The position numbers and the translations under genes are program-made. A stretch of 64,000 nt of DNA from Bradyrhizobium retamae. Lineage in GTDB: Bacteria; Pseudomonadota; Alphaproteobacteria; Rhizobiales; Xanthobacteraceae. The notes under the pieces were generated by a model. That model was not told where the DNA came from. It did not search any database and saw nothing but the letters and a program-made list of their open reading frames with translations. This document shows positions 53,888 to 62,879 of this stretch, piece by piece. Each line of letters begins with the position of its first letter. Within the stretch, counting starts at the first letter, position 1. The stretch spans positions 453,246 to 517,245 of the forward strand of contig NZ_LLYA01000112.1 of the NCBI RefSeq assembly GCF_001440415.1, written 5' to 3'.

Positions 53888-55072
53888 CTATAACGCCGGC
53901 GGTGCCAACGGCATGCTGAATGTAAAGCGTGTTTCATCCTGTACGGACGTCACCGCGAGCGTGCCGCCATGTGCTTTCGCGATCTCCGACGCAATATACA
54001 GTCCCAAGCCGAGCCCCTGCTGGGACGGGCGAACCTCCCCGCGATAGAAAGGCTGAAACAGCCGCTCCATGGCCTTTTCCGAAATTGGCTGACCGGCATT
54101 CGCAACGGACAATTCAAAGCTTTGATTCCGCACCTGGCCCTCGACGCGGATAGGCGCATCCGGGGCGCCGTGGGTAATTGCATTGCCGAGCAAATTTGAG
54201 AACAGCTGCGCGATACGCGGGGCGTCGCAGTGAACCGGCGTTCCAAGGTCGAAATGCGCTTCGATGGCGCGCTCAGGATGCGCTGAGGCCAACTCGGCCA
54301 CGACCTGGTCGAGCACGGGTTCGAGGGCCTGGAACGCGCGTTGGCCCAGCGTCAGGCCGCCACCCATCCGGCCCCGGGCAAAATCCATCACGCTGTCGAT
54401 CATCTTTGCCATTCTCGCGACGCTGTTTTGCATCATGGCCTCGAATTTGACCGCCTCCTCTGGCGATCTGACTCTCAACATCATGCGGGCCCCTGCCGAT
54501 AACGAGGCAAGCGGGTTACGAAGGTCATGGCCCAGCACGGCGATGAACTGTTCGCGCAGTTCGGCCGTTTCACGCTCGGCCCTGAGGCTTGCTTCCGTCA
54601 GGATTCTGAGCTGTTCGCTCTGCTGGCGCGCAGCTTCGGCAGCGGCGCGTGCATCCAGCAACTCGCGTTCGAAACGTCGCCTATCGGTCGCCCGGAAAAT
54701 CGTGAGTCGCGTGAAGAGAAGTCCGCCAGCTTCGTCGCGCCGCTCAACCGCATTGGCAAGCACGGGAATGCGGTTTCCCGCTTTCGTCACCATGTCGATC
54801 GCAAATTCGTTGAAGAAGCCCTGCATGCGCAGCAGGGGACGGACATGAGTTTCGAAGAAGATGCCTCCTGCCACGTTGAGCAGATCGGTCATCGGCTTTC
54901 CGGGTATTTCCGCCGGCTCATACTCAACCCAGGTCGCAAGGGTCCGGTTGGCCTTCGCGATCCGCGCGTCGGGGCGCAGGGAAAGGTATCCGCAAGGCGC
55001 GTTCTCGTAGAGGTCGTCGAGGTCTTCGACCGAAGCCGGATCGCGGTCGTGGCTGGGATCAGACAAATGCAC
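53888..55072 (-). CDS. PAS-domain sensor histidine kinase, partner of an RsbQ-like hydrolase
   Basis: A 394-residue soluble kinase. A PAS domain (about 20-130: DDLYENAPCGYLSLRPDARI) is followed by a coiled coil (about 132-175) and a HisKA domain with the phospho-acceptor His182 in VLGHDLRNPLASL. The ATPase domain has the N box (LFSNLLGNAITHG, Asn297) and G2 motif GLGLGLYIASEIAKAHGG. No membrane segment is present, so the signal is cytosolic. No response-regulator gene is in the window. Its start overlaps the end of the RsbQ-like gene by 14 bases, so the two are coupled. In Bacillus RsbQ works with the PAS phosphatase RsbP; here the PAS is on a kinase. Confidence 0.88.
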   Translation of the reverse strand: MHLSDPSHDRDPASVEDLDDLYENAPCGYLSLRPDARIAKANRTLATWVEYEPAEIPGKPMTDLLNVAGGIFFETHVRPLLRMQGFFNEFAIDMVTKAGNRIPVLANAVERRDEAGGLLFTRLTIFRATDRRRFERELLDARAAAEAARQQSEQLRILTEASLRAERETAELREQFIAVLGHDLRNPLASLSAGARMMLRVRSPEEAVKFEAMMQNSVARMAKMIDSVMDFARGRMGGGLTLGQRAFQALEPVLDQVVAELASAHPERAIEAHFDLGTPVHCDAPRIAQLFSNLLGNAITHGAPDAPIRVEGQVRNQSFELSVANAGQPISEKAMERLFQPFYRGEVRPSQQGLGLGLYIASEIAKAHGGTLAVTSVQDETRFTFSMPLAPPAL

Positions 55073-55847
55073 GGATCGCCGCGATAACTTCGTCAGGCGC
55101 GCTCAGGTTCGGACAATGCCCGGTTGCATTGAGCATCACCAATTCGCTGCGCGGTATTTGCTTTTGCACGTATTCACCGACTTGCTGGCCGGCGATGATG
55201 TCCTCGCTGCACTGAAGCACAAGCGTTCGCGCCGATATTCTCGGCAGATCGGCACGGTTGTCCGACATGAAGGTCACGCGGGCGAACGCCTTGGCGATCT
55301 CCGGATCGGTGCGGCAAAAACTGTTGGTCAGTTCCTCGGCAAGTTCCGGGCGGTCGGGATTTCCCATGATGGCCGGCGCCATCTGCGCAGACCAGCCCAT
55401 ATGGTTTTCTTCCAGAAAGGACAGCAATTCTTCGATCTGTTGCGCGCTAAATCCGCCCTTGTACCCATCATCGTCGATGTAGCGGGGAGAAGGGCCCACC
55501 ATGATGAGACTACCGAACATGGCAGGATCCTGGAGCGAAGCCAGAGCCCCGATCATCGCACTCACCGAATGGCCGACGAATACTGCATTCTCCAGACGCA
55601 GCTCGCGACCAATTTGGAGCAAATCGTCCGCGTAACCTTGGAGACTTGAGTATCGCGCGGGATCGTAGGCGTTCAAGTCTGAATGTCCGGCCCCGACATG
55701 ATCGAACAGAACAGTTCTATAGTCGCGCTCAAATTCCGGAGCAACGAAGCGCCACATGTTCTGGTCGCACCCAAAGCCATGAGCAAACACCATGGCTCTT
55801 GGACCGCTACCGCGAACCCGGACGTTGTTTCGCTTTGCAACTGACAT
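55059..55847 (-). CDS. RsbQ/KAI2-like alpha/beta hydrolase
   Basis: A 262-residue protein closely following the RsbQ/KAI2/D14 group. It starts RNNVRVRGSGPRAMVFAHGF and GCDQNMWRFV. The nucleophile Ser94 is in FVGHSVSAMIG, Asp216 in CSEDIIAG and His244 in TGHCPNLSAP, an intact triad. The segment SPRYIDDDGYKGGF is characteristic of RsbQ. In Bacillus, RsbQ is needed for energy-stress activation of the PAS protein RsbP, and plant relatives are hormone receptors; so it probably makes or senses a small hydrophobic ligand. It is coupled to the PAS histidine kinase gene by a 14-base overlap. Confidence 0.88.
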   Translation of the reverse strand: MSVAKRNNVRVRGSGPRAMVFAHGFGCDQNMWRFVAPEFERDYRTVLFDHVGAGHSDLNAYDPARYSSLQGYADDLLQIGRELRLENAVFVGHSVSAMIGALASLQDPAMFGSLIMVGPSPRYIDDDGYKGGFSAQQIEELLSFLEENHMGWSAQMAPAIMGNPDRPELAEELTNSFCRTDPEIAKAFARVTFMSDNRADLPRISARTLVLQCSEDIIAGQQVGEYVQKQIPRSELVMLNATGHCPNLSAPDEVIAAIRAFV

Positions 55848-56036
55848 GGATGTTCCTAGGTACGAGCGTTGGCGGCCTTCATATTCAAGCCTTTGGTCCG
55901 TAATCAGCTACCGGCAATGCAGATGGCATTCCGCCGGTGGCGGCGCCGGCCGCTGCACCGACCGCCGTCGCGGCCGACCACCCCGCCGCAACGACAGGTT
56001 CTAGACCCGCGATCGCCGATCGCGATGGCTAACGCG

Positions 56037-57110
56037 TCAGAAGACAGTCGGCTTTGCTTCATTTGCTTCCTCGACGTTTCTGTTAGCCAACGCGGACCTC
56101 GCGATCGCCACTTCGTCGATTGCAGACATGACTACACCGGTTGCGGTCTGATGGATCATGTGACCGGTTCCAGGAACGCGGTGAAAACTGCTTTGGGGAA
56201 TATCGCGGTGCAACCGTGTCGATTGCGCATCAATGTCAACCAATCGGTCTCCCTCCCCTGCGACGATGACCACGGGCATCTTCAAATTTGCGTACTCGTC
56301 GCGAAAGTAAAATGCATCCGGAATCATAAGTGCCGACTCCGCGGCTGAAGCGCGAATCTGAGAAGGACGAAGGGCCATTTCTTTCGGAAAGCCCTGAAAC
56401 TTCTTAGGCACGGACCGTGGACCAAAGATTTTTGCCATCAAGAGCGGCCACATAACCCGGCCTAGAATTGGTGAGATAGTGTGCCCCAGGACATCGCCCA
56501 CCAAAGGCACGGCTGGAGCGGATAACGCAACCACGTCAGGACGCAACGTCGGATAGTAATATCCCGAGGCAAGAACCAGGCCTTGGACCAGGTCCGGATA
56601 TTTAAGCGCCAGCGCGACTGCGACAGAAGCGCCCCACGAGTGCCCCAATACGATTGCATCAGAGACGCCCAGCCGTTGGAGTGCGCTGTTAATCAGTTCA
56701 GCCTGTGCCGCTGGAGTCCAGACAACATTGCGCGGCCGAGCGCTGTGACCGAAGCCGGGACGATCGAAAACGATGACGCGATACTTCTTGGCGGCTAAAT
56801 CGATCAAACCGCTGGATTCGAAATCCTGTATCATGCTGCCATTGCCGTGCAGCAGGACCAGCGGCGTGCCTGCGCCACGTTCGACATAGTGGAGCCGGAC
56901 GCCGTTTACCTCCAGGAATTGGCCAGCGGGACGATTGTCGTTTTCAGCATTGCTGGCCAGGCGGCGGTTCACCAAGGCCAGTATAGCCAAAGCTCCTGCG
57001 GTCGCGGCTGCAGCTGCTACATAAGGATGCGCCTGGGCGATCATACGGCCTTTATTGGCAAGGGACCTTAGCGAGCGGGTCTGGAGGTGGGCTGCGGTCA
57101 TCGTATGCAC
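56037..57110 (-). CDS. Membrane-anchored alpha/beta hydrolase
   Basis: A 357-residue hydrolase with an N-terminal hydrophobic anchor (YVAAAAATAGALAILALVN, about 30-48). The core starts LHYVERGAGTPLVLLHGNG, followed by VIVFDRPGFGHSARP. The nucleophile Ser lies in VLGHSWGASVAVALAL, the acid in VIVAGEGDRLVDIDA and the His in VPGTGHMIHQTATG. Fold and triad are those of haloalkane dehalogenase / esterase-like hydrolases; the substrate is unknown. The start is ATG 57110 or 57101. A GGAAC-N16-TGTT element lies about 57 bases upstream. Confidence 0.85.
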   Translation of the reverse strand: MHTMTAAHLQTRSLRSLANKGRMIAQAHPYVAAAAATAGALAILALVNRRLASNAENDNRPAGQFLEVNGVRLHYVERGAGTPLVLLHGNGSMIQDFESSGLIDLAAKKYRVIVFDRPGFGHSARPRNVVWTPAAQAELINSALQRLGVSDAIVLGHSWGASVAVALALKYPDLVQGLVLASGYYYPTLRPDVVALSAPAVPLVGDVLGHTISPILGRVMWPLLMAKIFGPRSVPKKFQGFPKEMALRPSQIRASAAESALMIPDAFYFRDEYANLKMPVVIVAGEGDRLVDIDAQSTRLHRDIPQSSFHRVPGTGHMIHQTATGVVMSAIDEVAIARSALANRNVEEANEAKPTVF

Positions 57111-57166
57111 TCAAGGGGGCGTGCACGAAATCCGGGAGAATCCAAGAAGTGTTGCCGCGCAGAATG

Positions 57167-57191
57167 AACAGTCAGCACTCAGGTTCGTTCC
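57167..57191 (-). promoter_or_regulatory. Candidate EcfG-type promoter for the 56037-57110 hydrolase
   Basis: On the minus strand GGAAC (57191-57187), 16 bases, TGTT (57170-57167), 57 bases before the ATG at 57110; one mismatch. Confidence 0.5.
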
Positions 57192-57645
57192 TCGCGATCA
57201 GGGCTAATCTGGTGCCGGATTGAAGCAACTGACAACACCGCAACTCAAGCGACCCGGGGCCATGGTACCCACAGCCTGAGTTGGGTGTTAGCAGACGCCC
57301 TTGCGGCTCTGGACGATCTCCGCTTTGCCTCGCCTAGCAGAAATCGCGGAGAGGCGGGCCAAAGGTTTAGAGCGCAGACGGGTCGTTTTACGCGTGACAA
57401 GGCGACATAGCGGAAGGCCGGCAGCGTGAGCGCTGCGAATCGCCTGGAGCCAAGCGAATGCTTGTTACTCTACCAGCGCAAACAGCGGACTCGCGCCCCC
57501 GCTTAATGTCCGTTCGCCGGCACGCAGCAGCCATTGCCAGCGGCGCTCCGAGTAGAGACGGAGTGCCGCCGCCAGTTCTACCCGCAGGCAATCTGAAAAT
57601 TTTCGACCAATCTCGGCAGCGTCTCTACCGTCAAGCGCGACGCGC
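57192..57645. other. About 450 bases with no supported gene
   Basis: Open frames on both strands are unconvincing. No repeat is noted. Confidence 0.3.
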
Positions 57646-58384
57646 TCAGGAACGCCGCGTTCCCTTGAACAGCCCCTTGAAGGAGCTATGGCGCAGCAAT
57701 CCTTCGGACGTGACGTCGCGATACTCGACGTCCGCCATGAACGACGGCTCGACCCAGGTGGCTTTTGGTTTGCGGACGGGCTTGGTCAACTTCGATTTGG
57801 GGCTGACGACCTCGTTCAGCTTGCGGCGGATTTCCGCGGACATCCATCGTTGCGGTCGGAGATTATGGGGCGTCCGCATCCTTGGAGATAATGCCCTCCC
57901 AGCTCAGCTTGCAGGCGTGCTGGAACATGTCCCGCCCGTCGATGACGAGGTGGTCGCTGTAGACCACTGGGCTCTTCAACCCGGTCTCATCAAACAGCAT
58001 CTTGAGAACCCGCTTGCGTTCAAGCTGCGGAGATCTCCGAAGGTCGAAGCCTTCCAGGAAGAGGAGATCGAACGCGTAGAACGCAAGATGCCGCTGCCGG
58101 CCAGCTGCGACCTCGGCCTGAAGCTCAGAGAAGTTGGCGCGGCCATCCTTGATGACGACCACCTCGCCGTCGAGAACTGCGCGCTCGGCAGGAATGTCGA
58201 AAGCATTGACGATGATGCGGAAGCGCTTGGTCCAATCCAGCCCGTTCCGGTAGACGGTCACCCTGCCCTTGTTCAGGTGAACCTGCACCCGGTAGCCGTC
58301 ATATTTGATTTCGTGAATCCAATTGTCGCCGACCGGCACCCTACGCTTGAGCGTGGCAAGCTGGGGCGGTATGAATCCCGGCAT
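57646..58384 (-). pseudogene. ATP-dependent DNA ligase (LigD-type) with internal deletion
   Basis: From ATG 58384 the frame encodes the adenylation domain: PQLATLKRRVPVGDNWIHEI with the active-site lysine in EIKYDGYRVQ, then ERAVLDGEVVVIKDGRANFS, FYAFDLLFLEGFDLRRSPQ and LSWEGIISKDADAP, where it stops at about 57863. One base over, the C-terminal end of the OB-fold domain follows: RKPKATWVEPSFMADVEYRD and VTSEGLLRHSSFKGL, closing at 57646. The link with motif V and most of the OB fold, about 100 residues, is missing. The active-site Lys survives but the enzyme cannot complete ligation. No polymerase or nuclease domain is attached. Confidence 0.78.
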
Positions 58385-58460
58385 GTTCGAAGGCTTGAAC
58401 CTTCGATCATCCGCGCAATGAAGCGAGCCTGGGTACGCTTAGGCAGTAACGCAACTCATA

Positions 58461-58497
58461 AAATGCCCGCCGCACTTGAGGGCAACGGCGGGCATTT
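58461..58497 (-). terminator. Strong intrinsic terminator after the Gly/Ser-rich gene
   Basis: A 12-bp perfect stem AAATGCCCGCCG / CGGCGGGCATTT with a 13-base loop. On the minus strand it is followed by TTTATG, 69 bases after the stop at 58567. Confidence 0.72.
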
Positions 58498-58566
58498 ACT
58501 TAATTCCGGTGGATTCCGAACAATCAGGGGACGCGGTCCTTCCTGCTACCACCAATGCTATGGTGC

Positions 58567-59115
58567 TTAGCATCCTTTACAGATGCTCTTGATCTTCTGG
58601 TCCACTTTCGAATTTTCCGCGCGGATTTCTGCGTCTCCCGGCAGCGATGGCCCGGGCGTGACCGTTCCGTCGATCCGCCCAGAGTTCGTGCCGCCAGCCC
58701 TGTTGTCTCTCGTGCCAGCAGTGATTGAACCACGGGGTGATGCGGCGCCAGTCGTCGAACCCGACGAATTGGCGGTACCGAGGGAATTCGTTCCTGGAGC
58801 ATCCGGCACCTTGGCAGCATTTCCAGCTCCGCTCGGATCGTTAACTGAATTGTTCAGTCCACCGGAGTTTGCTGGCCCTGATGGCACGCCGCTGGTGGCC
58901 GCCGTCCCAGCCCCAGTTGAGCCCGCGTTCGGCGAGCCTGCCGCGCTTCCAGTGCCAGCCGTCGGTCCGCTGGCCGCGCCACTGGCCGACGCTCCACCAG
59001 CCGAGCCGCCGGCCGATCCTCCAGAACCGCCTCCGCTACCTCCACTCTGAGCAAGGGCGGAAATTGGCGTGATCAGCATTGCAACCACCAACAGCTTTAT
59101 CGGGATCTTTTGCAT
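58567..59115 (-). CDS. Secreted Gly/Ser/Ala-rich low-complexity protein
   Basis: A 182-residue protein with a signal peptide (QKIPIKLLVVAMLITPISAL, cleavage near AQ at 22-23). A long Gly/Ser/Ala/Thr/Pro tract of about 130 residues follows (units such as GGSGG, GSAGG, GPTAGTGSA), then a C-terminal charged end DAEIRAENSKVDQKIKSICK with one Cys. Codon 1 at 59115 follows GGAG. The plan matches the secreted protein at 12120-12440. The role is unknown; an envelope polymer or linker is inferred. A GGAAC-N17-CGTT promoter is directly upstream and a strong terminator downstream. Confidence 0.72.
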   Translation of the reverse strand: MQKIPIKLLVVAMLITPISALAQSGGSGGGSGGSAGGSAGGASASGAASGPTAGTGSAAGSPNAGSTGAGTAATSGVPSGPANSGGLNNSVNDPSGAGNAAKVPDAPGTNSLGTANSSGSTTGAASPRGSITAGTRDNRAGGTNSGRIDGTVTPGPSLPGDAEIRAENSKVDQKIKSICKGC

Positions 59116-59145
59116 TGCAACTACTCCGCAAACACTCTGCAGACC

Positions 59146-59171
59146 AACGTTGCCCGAATTCATTCTGTTCC
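59146..59171 (-). promoter_or_regulatory. EcfG-type promoter for the Gly/Ser-rich gene
   Basis: On the minus strand GGAAC (59171-59167), 17 bases, CGTT (59149-59146), 31 bases before the ATG at 59115. Confidence 0.6.
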
Positions 59172-59676
59172 TATTGGGGCTAGCCCTGGTCTGCAGTTCA
59201 CGATTAACGCTCGTACAATCCGGAGGAACGATCCGCGCCCGACAGCGTAGGGATGGGGTGGCGTCGCCTGAACAGATGCCCCGAGGACCCCAGTCTTGCG
59301 CCGTCAATCTCGACTTCCGGGGCCGGAGCCACCTTGAAGTTGCGTATGCATCGTCGGAACGACCGCTTTTACTCCAGTGCCGACGTCGAAAGTCGTACTT
59401 CAGAAGTTATGGATCGGCGTCCGCTTGGCCTCTAACAGCGGACGTCGATTAGGCCAAGCGCACAATCCGGTTAGTGCCATGGTTGCCGTGGGCACCTATG
59501 GGTGGATCGAGACCGCTGGGACCTCGGAATCGACACCGCCTGAGAGACCGCTGATCAGCCTGCCATTAACTGGCGCGGATCCTCTCGATCACATCCTCGC
59601 GGAACGCGTGCTTGTCCCGTCGTGAAGCCGACGGTTTATTGCCCGTGCCAAGCTCCACGACACGAATGGCATGAGG
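59172..59676. other. About 500 bases with no gene; short inverted repeat
   Basis: TTGGCCT and AGGCCAA form an inverted repeat near 59428-59456. The sequence around it resembles non-coding dispersed DNA; nothing firmer is seen. Confidence 0.3.
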
Positions 59677-59701
59677 GGAACTTGCTGGGTCCGTTCGTGT
59701 T
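59677..59701 (+). promoter_or_regulatory. Candidate EcfG-type promoter for the AI-2E fusion gene
   Basis: GGAAC at 59677-59681, 16 bases, TGTT at 59698-59701, 20 bases before ATG 59722; one mismatch and an unusually short leader. Confidence 0.45.
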
Positions 59702-59721
59702 TTCGTGTGAGGCGGAGCACA

Positions 59722-62124
59722 ATGCATAATTTGCCTACAGCATCAGGGCTTCCATCACCAAGCCAGGGCCGCACGGACCCGGTCGCGTCTCGCGAACTGG
59801 ACATTGTAAGAGTTGCGGCCGCCCTGGTGTCAGGCGCGGTTATCCTTGCTGCCCTGTATTTCGGCCGTGAAATACTCATACCGCTCGCGATCGCATTCCT
59901 GATCACATTCGCTCTGAGCCCGCCGGTCACTTGGCTGGCCAGGCTCGGCCTGCCCAGGCTGCTCGCGACGAGCCTCGTCATGGTAACCGTCGGGTGCGCT
60001 CTGGTTGGACTAGGCATCATTCTCGGCGCACAGGTCCGTTCGATCGCCGTCGAATTGCCGGCCTATCAATCGACCATACTGACGAAGTTGGCGGACCTGC
60101 GCCAGAATCTCAAAGCACCCGGATTGTTCGACGGCGTGCTGAAGACCGTCGAACGTGTACAGAAGGAGGTCGAGTCAAAGGACGATAAGCCCGCCGAAGG
60201 CCCGCCCCCACAGCGCGTCGAAATCGTTCCCATGCCGCAAACGCCGTTCGAGCAGGCATTTGCCTGGCTTGTGCGGTCAGCGGAGCCTCTGGCCACGGCC
60301 GGCATCGTTTTGATCTTCGTCTTTCTGGGGCTGCTTGATATTGGCAACCTTCGCGACCGATTTTTGCGCCTGTTGGGTGGAAACTTCCATCGTTCGACGG
60401 ATGCTATTCAGGAGGCCGGCGCGCGTATCAGCAGATATCTTCTGATGCAACTACTCGTAAACGTCAGTTACGGCGTGCCGCTGGCTCTCGGGCTCTGGAT
60501 CATCGGTGTGCCAGGCGCCATGCTGTGGGGCGCCCTAGGCGCGGTCATGCGCTTCGTCCCCTATGTCGGCCCGCTGATTGCTGCGATCTTTCCAGTCGCG
60601 ATCGCTTTCGCCGTCGACAATGGCTGGAGCATGTTGCTCTGGACCGTTGCGCTGATCGTCATCCTAGAGTTGATAAGTAACAACATTGTCGAGCCGCTGC
60701 TATATGGTTCCAGCACCGGCCTGTCGGCCATCTCCCTGATCGCCGCGGCGATATTGTGGACAGCGCTCTGGGGCCCCGTGGGGCTGATCCTCTCCACCCC
60801 CCTCACGGTTTGTCTGCTAGTCCTCGGACGCAATCTGCCGCAGCTGCGCTTCCTCGACACCATGCTTGGCTCGACACCTGCACTAGATATTCCGGCCCGC
60901 ATCTATCAGCGGCTGATTGCAAATGATGCCGACGAAGCCGTCGAGATCGCAAGCACCGAGATCGAAAAGTCTTCGGTCGTATCATTCTACGATGCAATCG
61001 GCATCGAGGTCCTTCGTCTGGCAAGCGAGGAGTATCTCCAGAACGCGAGTGCCGAGCACCGCCTGCGTCTGGCGAGCGGAATGGATGCGCTGCTCGACGA
61101 TCTCAAGGAACAATACCCCTCATCCCTGAGCTCGGAGGCAACGCCAACGGTCCTGTGCATCGGCGGAAAATGGGAGATCGATGCTCTCGCCGGCGAGATG
61201 CTAGCTCACGCGCTTGCTTTCGAAGGAATCGCCGCGACGTCTCAACCCCCTGCAAGTGTCAATGCTGACTATCTGGCCAAGCTTGATCTGAAGGGCGCGG
61301 ACCTTGTCTGCCTCAGTTACTTTACGTCGAATCCCGCCATTCCCGCTCGTCACGCTTGCCGGCGTCTGCGAAGACGATGGCCGACTCTGCGCATCGTTCT
61401 GGCGCTATGGAACGCGCCGGCGGAACTATTGACCGACGAATCCCTTGAAACGCTCAAAGCCGATGCGGTCGTGACTTCAATCGAGGAGGCCGTTCGTCGT
61501 ATTCACCGCATCGTCGACCCTGAAGAAGCGAAAGCAGCCCAACGAGCCTCTGTGCCTGACAACGACGCAGCGCGTGTCGACGCGCTGAAAGCGACCGGGG
61601 TCCTGGACGGAAACAAACGTGACGCTCTGGATGCACTCGCAAAACGCGCGGCCGAAGTATTTGACACCAGCGTTGCCGTGATCACCACTATCGATAAGGA
61701 CCGCGAATACTTCGTCGGACAAAGTGGAAAATTGCCGGACGCCATTACCGATGATGCAGGCGCGCTGCTGCCGATGGACCGCGAACACGCGATCTGCAAC
61801 TACGTAGTAGCCGACGACGAGACGCTGGTGGTTTCGGATATCGAGCGCGACCCGCGCTTTGCCGATAACCAGACGATCGAGCAATGGGACATGCGGTTCT
61901 ACGCCGGGGCGCCGCTACGCGCAGCCGACGGCCTGGTAATCGGAGCGCTATGCATTCTCGACTCCGAACCCCGCACCCTGAAGGAAAGCGACGTCGCATT
62001 GCTTGAAACGATGGCCGCCGACGTCGTAGCCACCATGACAACGAGTGATGCGGAAGAAGAAGCGTCGGTTGAATCAGCACCTGCTGCCTCATCGGGAACG
62101 GCCGGTCAGAAAGTGCCTCCGTAG
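59722..62124 (+). CDS. AI-2E-family transporter fused to B12-binding-like and GAF domains
   Basis: An 800-residue protein. Residues about 25-370 form the AI-2E/PerM membrane domain with about eight helices (AALYFGREILIPLAIAFLIT, MLWGALGAVMRFVPYVGPLI, NNIVEPLLYGSSTGLSAISL). After a helical linker, residues about 470-590 look like a B12-binding-type Rossmann domain (TVLCIGGKWEIDALAGEMLA, ADLVCLSYFTSN, LRIVLALWNAPAEL), but the cobalamin DxHxxG motif is absent. Residues about 620-770 are a GAF domain (VAVITTIDKDREYFVGQSG, ICNYVVADDETLVVSDIERD, PLRAADGLVIGALCILD). ATG 59722 is used; the frame extends upstream without similarity. The fusion suggests export or flux gated by a cytosolic ligand. Confidence 0.85.
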   Translation: MHNLPTASGLPSPSQGRTDPVASRELDIVRVAAALVSGAVILAALYFGREILIPLAIAFLITFALSPPVTWLARLGLPRLLATSLVMVTVGCALVGLGIILGAQVRSIAVELPAYQSTILTKLADLRQNLKAPGLFDGVLKTVERVQKEVESKDDKPAEGPPPQRVEIVPMPQTPFEQAFAWLVRSAEPLATAGIVLIFVFLGLLDIGNLRDRFLRLLGGNFHRSTDAIQEAGARISRYLLMQLLVNVSYGVPLALGLWIIGVPGAMLWGALGAVMRFVPYVGPLIAAIFPVAIAFAVDNGWSMLLWTVALIVILELISNNIVEPLLYGSSTGLSAISLIAAAILWTALWGPVGLILSTPLTVCLLVLGRNLPQLRFLDTMLGSTPALDIPARIYQRLIANDADEAVEIASTEIEKSSVVSFYDAIGIEVLRLASEEYLQNASAEHRLRLASGMDALLDDLKEQYPSSLSSEATPTVLCIGGKWEIDALAGEMLAHALAFEGIAATSQPPASVNADYLAKLDLKGADLVCLSYFTSNPAIPARHACRRLRRRWPTLRIVLALWNAPAELLTDESLETLKADAVVTSIEEAVRRIHRIVDPEEAKAAQRASVPDNDAARVDALKATGVLDGNKRDALDALAKRAAEVFDTSVAVITTIDKDREYFVGQSGKLPDAITDDAGALLPMDREHAICNYVVADDETLVVSDIERDPRFADNQTIEQWDMRFYAGAPLRAADGLVIGALCILDSEPRTLKESDVALLETMAADVVATMTTSDAEEEASVESAPAASSGTAGQKVPP

Positions 62125-62879
62125 CCTGAGCAGCGCCAACTCCAGGTTCTGAAGACGGAAGGCTGGCTTATGATGAAAGTGTCTTCGCAAAAACGGTTTG
62201 CCCGGGAGTTCGAAGGGACCTCCCGACCTTAGGACCTGAAGACGCTGCCGCTTGGCGGGCCCAATTCCCGGTGAATCGGTGTGCGGGTGATGAGGCGGCG
62301 TGCCGTCGGCTCCTCGCGCATAGCGCACGATGTCTTTGCCGAGACAGGTGGGGCTAACGCCGGCGAAACACGCGCGGCCATGGCGCAATATTCCGGTACT
62401 GACTTAAGGACAGCCGCCAACGGGCAAACCATAGAAAATCATCTGACCGGCGATGCCGCGGTCCTTCATCCAGCGTGCAAAGCGCGTCCAGGACCGCGGA
62501 GATAGCTTTCTGTCCTGGCTGATAATCTGACGCGGTCATGAACATCGTCGCGACCACGCCGCTGATAGCTGCGATCACGGCCTGGGATCGCTCTCCAGAG
62601 ACGATGGCGCTGCGACCTTCTGACTAGAGAGCAAGAACGTGCTGTACAGCATCACGACAAAGATCTACCGTCGAGCGATAGGGGTGGCCGTTGTTCGCCT
62701 TGAAGCTGTCCATGAAGCGGTGACGTCCGAAGTCGCTGCTCGTCCTCGTAGCGGCAGCTTGCGTGCCATCGGAAGGCGCAATCTCAATAGGCTGGATGTT
62801 TTTGCTAAGCGCGGATGCAAGCGGCATCCTGCGGCTGCGAACGCGCTCGTGCGCGCAAACAACAACAAAGGAGACCATC
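62125..62879. other. About 750 bases with no supportable gene
   Basis: A minus-strand stretch near 62578-62420 (VIAAISGVVATMFMTASDYQ, then, one frame over, RFARWMKDRGIAGQMIF) looks like eroded coding DNA; no family is recognised. Confidence 0.35.

Noticed and set aside
54527..55649. Plus-strand frames of about 180 codons opposite the histidine kinase and hydrolase
   Set aside because: Antisense shadows of two strongly supported minus-strand genes.
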